Part shown: positions 56,301-64,000 of the stretch, one piece after another
How positions within the stretch are numbered: position 1 is the stretch's first letter
How the letters are laid out: every line of letters begins with the position of its first letter
DNA from: Novipirellula aureliae
GTDB lineage: Bacteria; Planctomycetota; Planctomycetia; Pirellulales; Pirellulaceae
Length of the DNA: 64,000 nt
Assembly: GCF_007860185.1 (NCBI RefSeq)
Contig: NZ_SJPY01000001.1
Location: forward strand, 829,132-893,131
Direction of reading: 5' to 3'
Made by a program: the position numbers and the translations under genes
Notes under the pieces: model-generated
Told to the model about the DNA's origin: nothing
The model's database searches: none
What the model saw: only the letters and a program-made list of their open reading frames with translations

Positions 56301-58854
56301 AAAGAGCAGAATCAAAACTTGCCGGAGGCGCACCAGATACCGAGGGGAAAGCAACACCGTCATTCGTTAAAGCCATCATCAATGTATACAGATGCCGAGC
56401 CAGGAGCTGGCCCGGCTGCACGGTCGTTTCACCAAACGTATAGGTCGGCGGATTTGACTGAAACTCCGTGGGGACCACTTGTCCAGATCCAGGCGACACG
56501 ACAAACGCTTCGGTTTCAGACATCGCTTCAAACGGTTCGTCAATCACCCCGTTCCGCTCGTCCGCTTCGTCCACGTTTCCATCACCATCATCGTCGACGA
56601 GGGGAGTCCCCAGATCATCGATCCCATTTCCGAGCGGACGATTGATATCCAGTTTGCGACCAAGTCGAATCTCTGGTGCAATAAGTTGAGCGATCTGAGC
56701 ATTCGTCAACGTCGATCCACCCATGAGTTGCATTGTTTTGACGAGGGCAACCAACGGACTTTCTTCGGTCGAATCGATTGTCGGTAGCGAATCGCTTGAC
56801 AGACTGCGAGTCGTCAATGCCCGAGAAAACTCTTGGTGGCTTTCGATCAGTTGCGCGACGTGATTTCGCAAACGCTGCGGCAGGACATCGGTATCAAACT
56901 CGGAGGAACGCAAGATCGCTTCGAGTTCGTCGAGCGTGAACATTTCATCGCCGCTAAGGCGGCCCGTCGGATCCATCTCGTAGGGGTCGTTGACCGCTTC
57001 ATTGATCGTCGGCTCGATCACCGTCGTCGCTGGGTCATCAAAGGCAATGATCCTACCCGATTCGGCTGCAACCAAGTTACCGCCTCGTCCGATTCCAATC
57101 CCACCGCGTCCGAAGGGATCGATGGAATAGCCGTAGCCGTTCCCCAACAACTGAGCTGGAGGGCGCGGCCCGGTCCGCAAAACATCCAACGCATCCGCGT
57201 CGAATTGACCTGGCAATTGTGTCGCTCTGCCAGCGTCCCCCACCAAGCGATCGGTTTGTATCGCCGCCAACCCCGTTTCAATGCTCGTATCGGCGATCAA
57301 ACCCGAGTTCGAAGTCATTGGGATCGTGATCTCGGCAGGCCCATATCCAACGCCACGAAATATGGTCGCGTCGTTGTTCGTGTCGTTGAATGGATAGCGT
57401 GATCCCGCCCATTCAGCTCCATCGGATCTCATCGCAGCGGTTTGGAATTGTATTTGAGTATTGCCGTGGGCATTCACATTCAAACGACCACTAAGATCTT
57501 CGATCATCGGTGCAATCATTGGACGCAGCAATTTTCCCTCGGGCGATAGGATGATTGGCAAATTGAGGTTCATCCAAATACTGTCGTTCTTGCCGTCCCC
57601 GTCATTGTCAACGTCCCACTCGCCTCTCACCAAGGATCGGGCGAGTTGATCCAAACGGAAGTGAGCACTCGTAAAAGGGGTATCGGCCGCTCCAATCAAT
57701 CGAATCGGAGTGCGAAGAGCAAACTCGCTGCTGCCGCCATTGAAGTCCTCGGCCATCGCGACGCTACTTGAACCAAATTGGTAAGCGCCAAACGGTAATG
57801 GGCGGAAGGTGCCGCGAGCCAAACTCATCAATAAATTGCGATAGTCATCGACGGTCGGGTCGGTCGGGTCAGGCGATATGGGATCGGCGATGACCCAGTC
57901 ATACGACCCGTTTGTATTCGCTTGGTTCAAGATGTAATTGATAACCGATGGCCGATGGAATGACGGAATCACATTGCCTTGGTAATCCCGAGCACTCAAA
58001 AACCAATTATTGAAATCGGCCGCATCATATCCTTCATCGAAATCGCCTACCGTTAACGATTTATTGACGGTTTGGCGAAGATGGTTCGGTTGGAGCGCCA
58101 TTGGCAAATCGCTGAAACCAATGTTCGCAGGTATCCCAGCGACAGTATCCTGTTGTGGTGCGATCGCGGTTGCCGTCACGGCGGTTCCGTCAAATCCGAC
58201 CCCCTTTGAATTTCGTGGTACACCATTCAAGTGCAATGGATAGCCGGCGGTCGTTTCGTCAGCAGGGTTTGCATAAAAGAGAGTACGGACCTGCGTGGGT
58301 GTCGGCGACAGTTCCAAACCTTCATCACCATCAAGCTCGATAAAAACGTCGTCGGTGTTCAGCGAAGAGGTACGGTAGATCGACCGTAGAATCCGATAGG
58401 TACGATTCGCCAGCGGTCCTTCTTCAAACGTAATCAATCGTCCTGTCAGGACGTCATCGTAGGGTTCGTCAATGATACGCGTGTTGCCAACTTGCTGAAT
58501 TGGAAAACGGATAAACCCACCGACCGTGCCACTGTTGAAGTACGCTGGCCCTAACGCAATGGTGCTGCCAGCGACGATACCTTCGTGAGCATCTCTACGT
58601 CCGTAAAAATCACTCAACAAGTCTTCCCCGTAAAAGGGATCGTTCACGTCCCCGGTCCCACGAATCAGCGTCATCAGCGCATCGTCGAGGAGCTGGTTGG
58701 GCTGTGGCGCGTGCGTCGTCCGACTGGCCATCGCGAAGGCGGATTGTCGCGATTGGTTGCTGAAGACCAGGTAGGCTGCTAACAGCAAACTGAAGAACGT
58801 CAGCATGCTGAGGACGACGAGCAAGATGATGCCGGATTTGGGTTGGCGTTTCAT
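53353..58854 (-). CDS. Giant GspK/PilX-like minor pseudopilin
   Basis: The frame reaches 58935, but the ATG at 58854 (MKRQPKSGIILLVVLSMLTF) gives the normal leader of GspK-type pseudopilins, and 1,833 residues. After the hydrophobic helix come GspK features: SIWMNLNLPIILSPEGKLLR, PMIEDLSGRLNVNAHG near residue 480, and near the C-terminus LREGTVNLNTLAEFPVWAGL, the double helix-hairpin region. A calcium-loop-like segment VDDDGDGNVDEADE lies near residue 780. GspK proteins are about 320 residues, so most of this chain is extra. It starts 100 bp behind the GspI-like gene. It likely caps the pseudopilus; what the extra 1,500 residues do is unknown. Confidence 0.8.
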   Translation of the reverse strand: MKRQPKSGIILLVVLSMLTFFSLLLAAYLVFSNQSRQSAFAMASRTTHAPQPNQLLDDALMTLIRGTGDVNDPFYGEDLLSDFYGRRDAHEGIVAGSTIALGPAYFNSGTVGGFIRFPIQQVGNTRIIDEPYDDVLTGRLITFEEGPLANRTYRILRSIYRTSSLNTDDVFIELDGDEGLELSPTPTQVRTLFYANPADETTAGYPLHLNGVPRNSKGVGFDGTAVTATAIAPQQDTVAGIPANIGFSDLPMALQPNHLRQTVNKSLTVGDFDEGYDAADFNNWFLSARDYQGNVIPSFHRPSVINYILNQANTNGSYDWVIADPISPDPTDPTVDDYRNLLMSLARGTFRPLPFGAYQFGSSSVAMAEDFNGGSSEFALRTPIRLIGAADTPFTSAHFRLDQLARSLVRGEWDVDNDGDGKNDSIWMNLNLPIILSPEGKLLRPMIAPMIEDLSGRLNVNAHGNTQIQFQTAAMRSDGAEWAGSRYPFNDTNNDATIFRGVGYGPAEITIPMTSNSGLIADTSIETGLAAIQTDRLVGDAGRATQLPGQFDADALDVLRTGPRPPAQLLGNGYGYSIDPFGRGGIGIGRGGNLVAAESGRIIAFDDPATTVIEPTINEAVNDPYEMDPTGRLSGDEMFTLDELEAILRSSEFDTDVLPQRLRNHVAQLIESHQEFSRALTTRSLSSDSLPTIDSTEESPLVALVKTMQLMGGSTLTNAQIAQLIAPEIRLGRKLDINRPLGNGIDDLGTPLVDDDGDGNVDEADERNGVIDEPFEAMSETEAFVVSPGSGQVVPTEFQSNPPTYTFGETTVQPGQLLARHLYTLMMALTNDGVAFPSVSGAPPASFDSALYKARRIAQWAVNVVDYRDPDSIMTRFPYDPNPFDATGWSPPTTSVVWGVEAPELVLTESMAFHDIRCRDTDRDTTGNDLGDTPADNDTDQIRIPEGSLFLELYCPRPATNVLTTTSTLGDETSKSGIPLELYELLPTGTGEHFLDLDRLAPPQTGGTVGAPVWRIAISEPHVAGSGKQNANPERLRANLPDSASFEPRDPDELDPTSTETLNYDRFIWFNNFGNAAVDPAASLTLIDEVIAENVITGMNANQVFFPPPSVAFNSNRTIEPGQYLCLAPRSTTVLGSKEFNVGAYPGVPSEQGFEATSGGLLQYRHDGGRLTPDMMAANSFVGLASSLVIGAPRPATLWGSADDVFADDVVGLNVSEPLPNGTNYYPEPMLTLNGTVDLDGAGGIDYALTDAYVDFSTSGNTALDEPLDIDIDRLPDDGKELELGTIEEYCSVFLQRLADPLQPYNAVTNPYRTVDWMNVDLTIFNGEDRDTDYSGPKTYARRSRQKNGFVKRVTGAPIQGNSLYSYETDFSGPQLPLDNAALDYFSFSTTPASAHIWSSFGFLNTDTLPWAATVTPTLAATMNPGFVGFATTIGSEGMTANNVIGQDRGLPIIPFAIHPWLNRPYATHLELMMVPACSQGRLFEEFSFDPGGANPAVYPTTGNGEDPAVFNATFRHLLNFFHDSEDSADSAHFARIFDFVHTLPRYRGEVEYLNRSRLEAHTDLAEMRSLLLPPFNLTFDNLREGTVNLNTLAEFPVWAGLMQGHLNPAEFSSLTGSGTATQLSFESFLNSRRGYAVPGGAMTQVTAASGPFNYMPDQLDHRFPTQFAGVFKNTLDAKDAPALRDATATDLLRRRGVNGTLMRGSGILESNDPNNGGVLTLPPMFVRDQGQLPTGSLHRDRARNPFMRYQTLMRMPNLVSDNSQIFLVRLTLGFFEVDKNDVNRLGAEYKESTGENERYQAMFIVDRSIPVGFKPGEDLNARDTVIFERFYQ

Positions 58855-58954
58855 CGGTTTGATCCTATGAGAGGATTTTTTCATTTGGCTTAGATAAGAT
58901 GGTGTATTGGTTGATTGGCGCAGGTGCGGTGACAATCGGCTCGTTACGTCCTTG

Positions 58955-60367
58955 TCAAAAATCCGCGAGCGATATCGTTCGCTCGGTTACCGAGACAACA
59001 CCGTCCATGATCGTTGCATAGGTTGCAAAATTCCCGCCGCTGTGCGGACTGGCATCGAACGCCCAATCCGGTCCCGATAACATCACCGTCCGTTTCCAAA
59101 CCTCGGTACCCGTCCGCCCGCTCGATGATGGGACGGTGATTCCATCGACCTCGGTATCCGAGGTCGGGACGAGACGCTGTGCCTCGGCATCGGTCGATAC
59201 GACGCGGTACCAACGATGGACTTGACGTTGAGCTAACGGCGAAGCGGGAGACGTCGTTGGACGCAGGGTTCGCGAAAGCATGACCCAATCATTCGAGCGA
59301 AGGTTTGGCGTAATGTTTCCCGTCCAAAGCAGCGTAACCTGGCCTCCCGAACCGCCTGTGAAACCAACCGAATTCGCCACATAGGCAAGACGTTCAGATT
59401 GGATGTTCGATGCCGGTTCGACCGTATCATCATTCGGAAATTCTGTCACCCGATCTCGATTTCGCAAAACCACAACCGACATCGACGCATAACGACTGGT
59501 CTGGTCGGGGTCGACGGTAACGATCCAACTGTACTCACCCGTCGGAACACTTCGGCCAAATTCGACACCATTACTCACGGCCGTCAATCCGTTTAGCGAT
59601 GCGGGTAACGATCGATCCTTGGGACGAACAAAATTGATATCATCGAATCGTTCGACAAGCGTCCGAGCGACCTCCAGTCGTTGGTTGGCCGTCAAACCCA
59701 ACGCAGGCAATCCAAGACGTGCCATTCTGGGTTGGTTAGCAAAGCCCGTCGTGGCTAAAGAATTCGCCGTGGAAGGATTTAGCAATGGATCGCTCACAGC
59801 ACCAAACATCGGAAAGACGGCGGCATTAAACGAGCCACTCGATGGTGTACCCGATTCGGTCTGAATTGGCCGATCTGCGATAAGCAATGGATCGACACAG
59901 AACGGTTCCACAAACACAAAATCCGTCCCCCCAACATTTTGAGTGGTCCTTGTAAAAGCAGTTATCCCGTCGGCCAAAGCTAAAGTGCCGCTTGAAATCA
60001 AGTCTCTCGCCAAAATCTCATCGGCAACCGAATCCGCGACAGCCGCTCCGACCGAGAAATCGATCGAGTCTTGCGCACGGTGTCCGGCCAATGGCAAAAT
60101 CGACATCAAACCGACCAAGCCAATCAAGATCACACCGATTGAAAAGACCACTTCAATCAGCGTCACTGCCAAGCGACGGCGTGAGCCGATGGGGTAAGCT
60201 ACAGACTCGTTTCCCGACCCTCCCTGGCTTCGCCGGGAGGATGAAGCGAAAGGTGAAACCGCTATGGGCTGCATGAGAGAGACGATTTCGGATGTGACCG
60301 CTATCGGCTCGCAGGTGAAACCTTGAGGCTGGTGTTTTGATCGTTGTTGAATGATGGGATTGCTCAT
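58955..60367 (-). CDS. GspI/PilV-like pseudopilin with repeat-derived N-terminal extension
   Basis: 470 residues. The hydrophobic pilin helix starts only at residue 68 (RRLAVTLIEVVFSIGVILIG). Its leader is 67 residues long, against the usual 6-25, and the residue before the cleavage point is Ala, not Gly. Residues 40-60 (FASSSRRSQGGSGNESVAYP) are coded by a copy of the dispersed GC-rich palindrome also found at 21290 and 53120 (60218-60242). A start at 60274 (second Met) or further in would shorten the leader. The C-terminal domain includes LPLAGHRAQDSIDFSVGAAV. It follows the GspH-like gene by 5 bp. Confidence 0.75.
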   Translation of the reverse strand: MSNPIIQQRSKHQPQGFTCEPIAVTSEIVSLMQPIAVSPFASSSRRSQGGSGNESVAYPIGSRRRLAVTLIEVVFSIGVILIGLVGLMSILPLAGHRAQDSIDFSVGAAVADSVADEILARDLISSGTLALADGITAFTRTTQNVGGTDFVFVEPFCVDPLLIADRPIQTESGTPSSGSFNAAVFPMFGAVSDPLLNPSTANSLATTGFANQPRMARLGLPALGLTANQRLEVARTLVERFDDINFVRPKDRSLPASLNGLTAVSNGVEFGRSVPTGEYSWIVTVDPDQTSRYASMSVVVLRNRDRVTEFPNDDTVEPASNIQSERLAYVANSVGFTGGSGGQVTLLWTGNITPNLRSNDWVMLSRTLRPTTSPASPLAQRQVHRWYRVVSTDAEAQRLVPTSDTEVDGITVPSSSGRTGTEVWKRTVMLSGPDWAFDASPHSGGNFATYATIMDGVVSVTERTISLADF

Positions 60368-60372
60368 GGTTT

Positions 60373-61515
60373 TTATTCGATTTGCACCGATTGGACGGCT
60401 AACGATCGGGCGTCCGCTAGCGCAGAATCATTGTTGGCGATGTCGACGGGGTCGACATCGGATAGGTAACTCAAGTCCGTTCGATCGGCGACATCCGTAG
60501 GAATGCTGGCCGAACGTACCGACGCAATTGGCGACGCGGTAATCTTTCCTGAGTTGGGATTGATCATCAACCAAACGGAATCCAGATTCATTAAGTTGGC
60601 TGTCCCCTGACGATCTTGTTGATAAAGATCTTCCCCCGCCGGGATCACTCCATCGGATTCGCCAAGACAGAGATAGATCATTGATAGAGGCGTCGACCCG
60701 CCTGCGGCAAAGACGCTACCGCTTGGACCAAAAATAATGTCAATGTCAGAAGTGGTAGATACAGGATTAAACTGATTTCCCGTAATTCCAACGCCTGAAT
60801 AGTTGAGGTCGATCGCAGTTCCGCGTGGCAACGCTAACGTGTTGGATGAGGAAGGAACGGGGCTGCGATGGATTCGAAACTTAACCCTGTCTCCGGCCGA
60901 ATTGAGTGCACCGCGGGTCGCAGTCGGAAACGTGTTGGCACCGCCAAGGACGCTCTGTTTCATCTGTAGCGTCAACACGACAGAGGCTGTCGGCGAGACC
61001 CCCGCCATTCCCGAAATCGGAACCATCCGCCCGCCAGGAAGTTCGAGTAGATCGCCGATTTGAATGGGTGGCGCGACGGCGGGGCCCACGCCATTGATGA
61101 TCTGTGAACTGAGTAGCAGCAGTGGGCAATCGGCTGCAATAAACTCCGCTTGATTAATGGGCGACCCTTTTAAGGTTGCGTAGGCATTCGATGCGTCACC
61201 CGAGTAGGGAGGCACCCCCGTCAATTGGCGAAGTTGCACCGAGGCTGCTTGTCCAAACGCGGTTGCGGTATCGAGTCGCTCAATCCGTACACCGACATAT
61301 CGACCTTCCGCGATCGCTCGGCTGCGAGCCACGTCGAAGAAAGCAATGATGCTACGTGCGGCTCGTGACCCCTTTTGATCCTCAATCAAACCTTTGGCAG
61401 TAGGCAAGGCGATCGCAGCCAACACGGACATGATAAAAAGGACGATAAGCAACTCAATCAGCGTAAACGCCTTGACCATGATCCGATTTCGGTAACGTCT
61501 AAACATGCGTCTCAT
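60373..61515 (-). CDS. GspH-like pseudopilin
   Basis: 380 residues. Prepilin leader MRRMFRRYRNRIMVK-A/FTLIELL, cleavage after Ala16, Glu at +5. The helix ends with ALPTAKGLIEDQKGSRAARS, then SIIAFFDVARSRAIAEGRYV, which is the GspH/FimT signature. The remaining part is a beta-rich domain. Its ATG overlaps the stop of the upstream gene by one base (TAATG), so translation is probably coupled. GspH is a minor pseudopilin at the tip of the pilus. Confidence 0.85.
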   Translation of the reverse strand: MRRMFRRYRNRIMVKAFTLIELLIVLFIMSVLAAIALPTAKGLIEDQKGSRAARSIIAFFDVARSRAIAEGRYVGVRIERLDTATAFGQAASVQLRQLTGVPPYSGDASNAYATLKGSPINQAEFIAADCPLLLLSSQIINGVGPAVAPPIQIGDLLELPGGRMVPISGMAGVSPTASVVLTLQMKQSVLGGANTFPTATRGALNSAGDRVKFRIHRSPVPSSSNTLALPRGTAIDLNYSGVGITGNQFNPVSTTSDIDIIFGPSGSVFAAGGSTPLSMIYLCLGESDGVIPAGEDLYQQDRQGTANLMNLDSVWLMINPNSGKITASPIASVRSASIPTDVADRTDLSYLSDVDPVDIANNDSALADARSLAVQSVQIE

Positions 61516-62831
61516 TATCTCGACTCCTGTAATGCGAAGTTCGTGATATTGTCAGCCAGCACGGGGTCACGGTCTGCGGAAAGTGGTTCGCCGATCAGAC
61601 GACGATTGGTTGCCGATCGAAGTATTATGTCTGGATCGTTCAGGCGGATGAACGACCGCATGTAGGGATCCGGTACGATGTAATTGAACGAACCATCGCC
61701 TCGTCCAAGATACTCGGTTGTTCCCATGTTCTTTGCGTCAACCCGCCACTTCCAAGCCGAGTTGACATAGCTAAACGTGTCCAAGCCAGGGTCTTCAGGA
61801 TCGGAGGGGTCATCGATCGTGCGATAGGGATTGAACGCGATACCAAACTGACTGTCTTCGCCAGCGGAAATGATCAAAGGGCGTAGTGACCAAGGAAAGA
61901 CGCTGTTTTGTGCCGTATTGACGCTGACTGCCCGTACGACGGCATCGCTCGATGGTGTCTCGCTCTCGGTAGGGATATCCGAATAAGCGAAGTCGGACCG
62001 AAACAGATCAAACTCGTCGGGAACGGTCACATCCAACGATCCTGTGGGATCGTAGTAGCCAACCGGCCAACGGACAAAACCGATCGGTTGCCCCCATCCA
62101 TCCAAGATCTCGGGGATTCCGTCCCCATCGGTGTCTCCCGTGTTCGAAGATGGAATCATGTCGATCGCAGGTGTCCCCCCCACGAATGAAGTCGCCATGA
62201 TCAAATACAAACATTCGGCGCTTTGGTTTGTATAAAAAAGCGTTTTTTCAGGCTCGGCCGTCGGAAGCGTCGCAGGCAGTCGACTTAGGTAAGCCGTACG
62301 CTTTGCTGAATCGATGGAAGAAACCACAACCGGATATCGGCTGTCCTTTGCGGTTCGGGTGCCAATGATGTCACCTTCTTTAATATTGGGCGGAATATCC
62401 ACTTCCGCAATCTTCACTAAGTTCGCCGCAGCGCGGGGTTGGATGGGACCGTTGTAAATGTCGCTATAGCGATCGGGCATCTCCATCCGCTGTAAATCTC
62501 GCAACATTAAAAGTCGCACGCGAGCTGCCTCTACGGCTAAAACTTCGCGGCTCAGTTGCATATCCGCATCCGTGATCCCTTGGCTCATGTCGACGATTTC
62601 CACTGGCAACGGACGGTACTTGAAACTCTCGTACTGTTCCTGGATCACGCTATCGATGGTCGCGATGATGGTTCGGGTGCGAGAGGTTCGGGCACTGTTG
62701 GTGACCCCGGTGACGGCCGTCATGACCATCGCACTCATCACGCCGATGATGATTAAAACCACCAAGATCTCGACCAGCGTGAAGCCAGTTACCGATCGTC
62801 GGTTTCGTCTAGCGATTGGAGGCCAGATCAT
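61515..62831 (-). CDS. GspG-type pseudopilin-like protein
   Basis: 438 residues. Leader MIWPPIARRNRRSVTG/FTLVEILVVLIIIGVM, Gly16 before the cleavage point and Glu at +5. After the helix it has AVTGVTNSARTSRTRTIIAT, then a long beta domain with DTDGDGIPEILDGWGQPIGF, the kind of Asp-rich calcium loop seen in GspG. Major pseudopilins are about 140 residues, so it is threefold longer. It overlaps the preceding gene by four bases (ATGA) and the following one by one base. Confidence 0.85.
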   Translation of the reverse strand: MIWPPIARRNRRSVTGFTLVEILVVLIIIGVMSAMVMTAVTGVTNSARTSRTRTIIATIDSVIQEQYESFKYRPLPVEIVDMSQGITDADMQLSREVLAVEAARVRLLMLRDLQRMEMPDRYSDIYNGPIQPRAAANLVKIAEVDIPPNIKEGDIIGTRTAKDSRYPVVVSSIDSAKRTAYLSRLPATLPTAEPEKTLFYTNQSAECLYLIMATSFVGGTPAIDMIPSSNTGDTDGDGIPEILDGWGQPIGFVRWPVGYYDPTGSLDVTVPDEFDLFRSDFAYSDIPTESETPSSDAVVRAVSVNTAQNSVFPWSLRPLIISAGEDSQFGIAFNPYRTIDDPSDPEDPGLDTFSYVNSAWKWRVDAKNMGTTEYLGRGDGSFNYIVPDPYMRSFIRLNDPDIILRSATNRRLIGEPLSADRDPVLADNITNFALQESR

Positions 62832-63991
62832 TGAAGCTCTCCCTCAAGCGTCGCTGCTTCAATAAAGTTGGTCGAATTGTCCAAGTGGCCGTTGACCGCA
62901 GTTCTGGCACCATCGTTCGTCCAGTCGCGATCTTGGTAGCCCCTGCCGCCAAGGGAAGGGCTGGGGAAAACCAATCCTTCCGGAGTCGTCGCGGAGACCT
63001 CGGGGCGAACGGGACGTCCAGTTTCGGTAACAAAATGAACGGGATTACCCAAGTCGTCATTAACAATCGCGCCAAAGACTCCATCGAGCCCCGGCGAAAT
63101 AAGCTGGAACGTATTCGGATTGTGGAACGGAATCGCTGCGAACGCTTCGGCCACCGTTGCGTAATTAGCGCCCGTTGGTGGTTTCGCAGCGAGTTCAGTT
63201 TTATAGGGGCGGATGCCTCCGACACTAGCGAGACCAGATAGATAACCGTTGTAATCCCCGCCAATGTCGCCATACGTCCGCGAGTCGAAGTAAACGATCG
63301 GCGATAGCTCATCGCCACCCGCCAAATAGACCGGCAACAGATCCTTGCCACCGTAGAGTTCCGGATTGGTGTATGCGAACGATGTTTCATCGGTGCTAAG
63401 CATTGGATCGGTAGCGCTGGCTCGGCCAGCCGTGACGCGGGTCACGTCAATGTCGAACAGAGCGTTGTCGCGAGTCATGTTGACTTGGTAATTGGCCAAG
63501 TCGGTAAGGTCAGCTGTTGGCGAAGGGATCAGCTCCAACGGCCCGCCGGGCCCGGTGATCGGAAACTGAACGTCATTACTGAAACCTCCCAAGAAGAAAA
63601 CCAACGCTTCCCCTCGATCCATGGCGACCGGCGAAAAAGTCCCTACCGTGGTTGTGTCCAGAGAATCATCTGTCATCAATTGTAGAATAGTAAAATCCTG
63701 GGAGGACATACGCGGAAACAGTTTTCGCATGTGCCGCTCGAGCACCGCTTTGCTGCTGCCGTCCGGTGGGTAGTCGCCGTATTTTTCCTTGTAATGCTCG
63801 ACCGCTTGCGCGATCGAGTTGAGTTCCAGTTTCAATGCTGTCTGCCTAGCGGTCCGGATCGATCGCATGACCGCGGGGACGGTGATGCCTGCCAAGATCC
63901 CGATGATCACGATCACGACGAGGATTTCGACGAGGGTGAAGCCGTGTGGTTTTCTAGTACGCATGGGATCGGTTCTCAAAGGAATAGTCAT
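62828..63991 (-). CDS. GspG-like pseudopilin, first gene of the pseudopilin operon in view
   Basis: 387 residues from the first Met, or 378 from 63964 (MRTRKPHGFTLVEILVVIVI), which has the better leader. Cleavage after Gly, Glu at +5. The helix runs into TVPAVMRSIRTARQTALKLE and then LNSIAQAVEHYKEKYGDYPP, the GspG consensus for the start of the beta domain. The calcium-site region NPVHFVTETGRPVRPE is near the C-terminus. This looks like the major pseudopilin of the set. Only 9 to 36 bp remain to the right edge, so a gene before it cannot be judged. Confidence 0.87.
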   Translation of the reverse strand: MTIPLRTDPMRTRKPHGFTLVEILVVIVIIGILAGITVPAVMRSIRTARQTALKLELNSIAQAVEHYKEKYGDYPPDGSSKAVLERHMRKLFPRMSSQDFTILQLMTDDSLDTTTVGTFSPVAMDRGEALVFFLGGFSNDVQFPITGPGGPLELIPSPTADLTDLANYQVNMTRDNALFDIDVTRVTAGRASATDPMLSTDETSFAYTNPELYGGKDLLPVYLAGGDELSPIVYFDSRTYGDIGGDYNGYLSGLASVGGIRPYKTELAAKPPTGANYATVAEAFAAIPFHNPNTFQLISPGLDGVFGAIVNDDLGNPVHFVTETGRPVRPEVSATTPEGLVFPSPSLGGRGYQDRDWTNDGARTAVNGHLDNSTNFIEAATLEGELQ

Positions 63992-64000
63992 TGGGAATTT

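Overview
The window comes from a planctomycete, most likely a Rhodopirellula-like member of the Pirellulaceae. The grounds are the weak Shine-Dalgarno use, the many orphan genes and dispersed intergenic palindromes, a pseudopilin operon with an 1,833-residue GspK-like protein, a sialate O-acetylesterase and a degenerate CpsD-like protein. Species identity is inference. Most genes are on the minus strand.

Layout. 1-3900: a heavy-metal RND efflux operon cut by the left edge (TolC-like outer-membrane factor, a small Cys/His-rich exported protein, an HlyD/CusB-type adaptor). 4051-9874: a sodium-pumping methylmalonyl-CoA decarboxylase operon (mmdA, biotin carrier, gamma/delta subunit, beta subunit) facing a divergent succinyl-CoA:acetate/propionate-type CoA-transferase. 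With sucC-sucD at 16709-18845 this gives part of a succinate-propionate route. 9882-15795: a VWA-domain protein, a NagD-like HAD phosphatase, an O-antigen-ligase-like polymerase with a TPR-like tail, and a WecA/MraY-type sugar-phosphate transferase. 15851-16702: a perfect-period array of twelve 71-bp hairpin units. 19676-26536: PIN-TRAM membrane nuclease, a small membrane protein, a single-domain response regulator, glyA, tRNA-Pro(GGG), a miniature element with 37-bp terminal inverted repeats, a QueD-like enzyme, a CitG/MdcB-like protein and a haloalkane-dehalogenase-like hydrolase.

26560-33148: sialate O-acetylesterase, ribosomal protein L21, a Ser/Thr kinase directly behind it, a periplasmic FKBP isomerase and an unrecognised membrane protein. 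33169-41522: rpoC and rpoB, separated by four palindromes at 34-bp spacing; rpoC ends in a strong intrinsic terminator. 42209-44826: a CpsD/ParA-like protein with a degenerate P-loop and an anchored partner. 45202-50002: metH and an aldo/keto reductase. 50187-51078: decayed IS3-type transposase fragments on both sides of a ten-copy 24-bp repeat and palindromes. 51236-63991: a six-gene pseudopilin operon (GspG-, GspG-, GspH-, GspI-, GspK- and GspJ-like) with a miniature inverted-repeat element before its last gene.

No complete, clearly new defence or mobile system is visible. The most unusual material is the set of structured repeats (71-bp array, two miniature TIR elements, rpoB/rpoC palindromes), the giant pseudopilin operon, the orphan membrane protein at 31629-32765, and gene neighbourhoods that depart from the usual order (L21 followed by a kinase instead of L27; rpoB without rplL).
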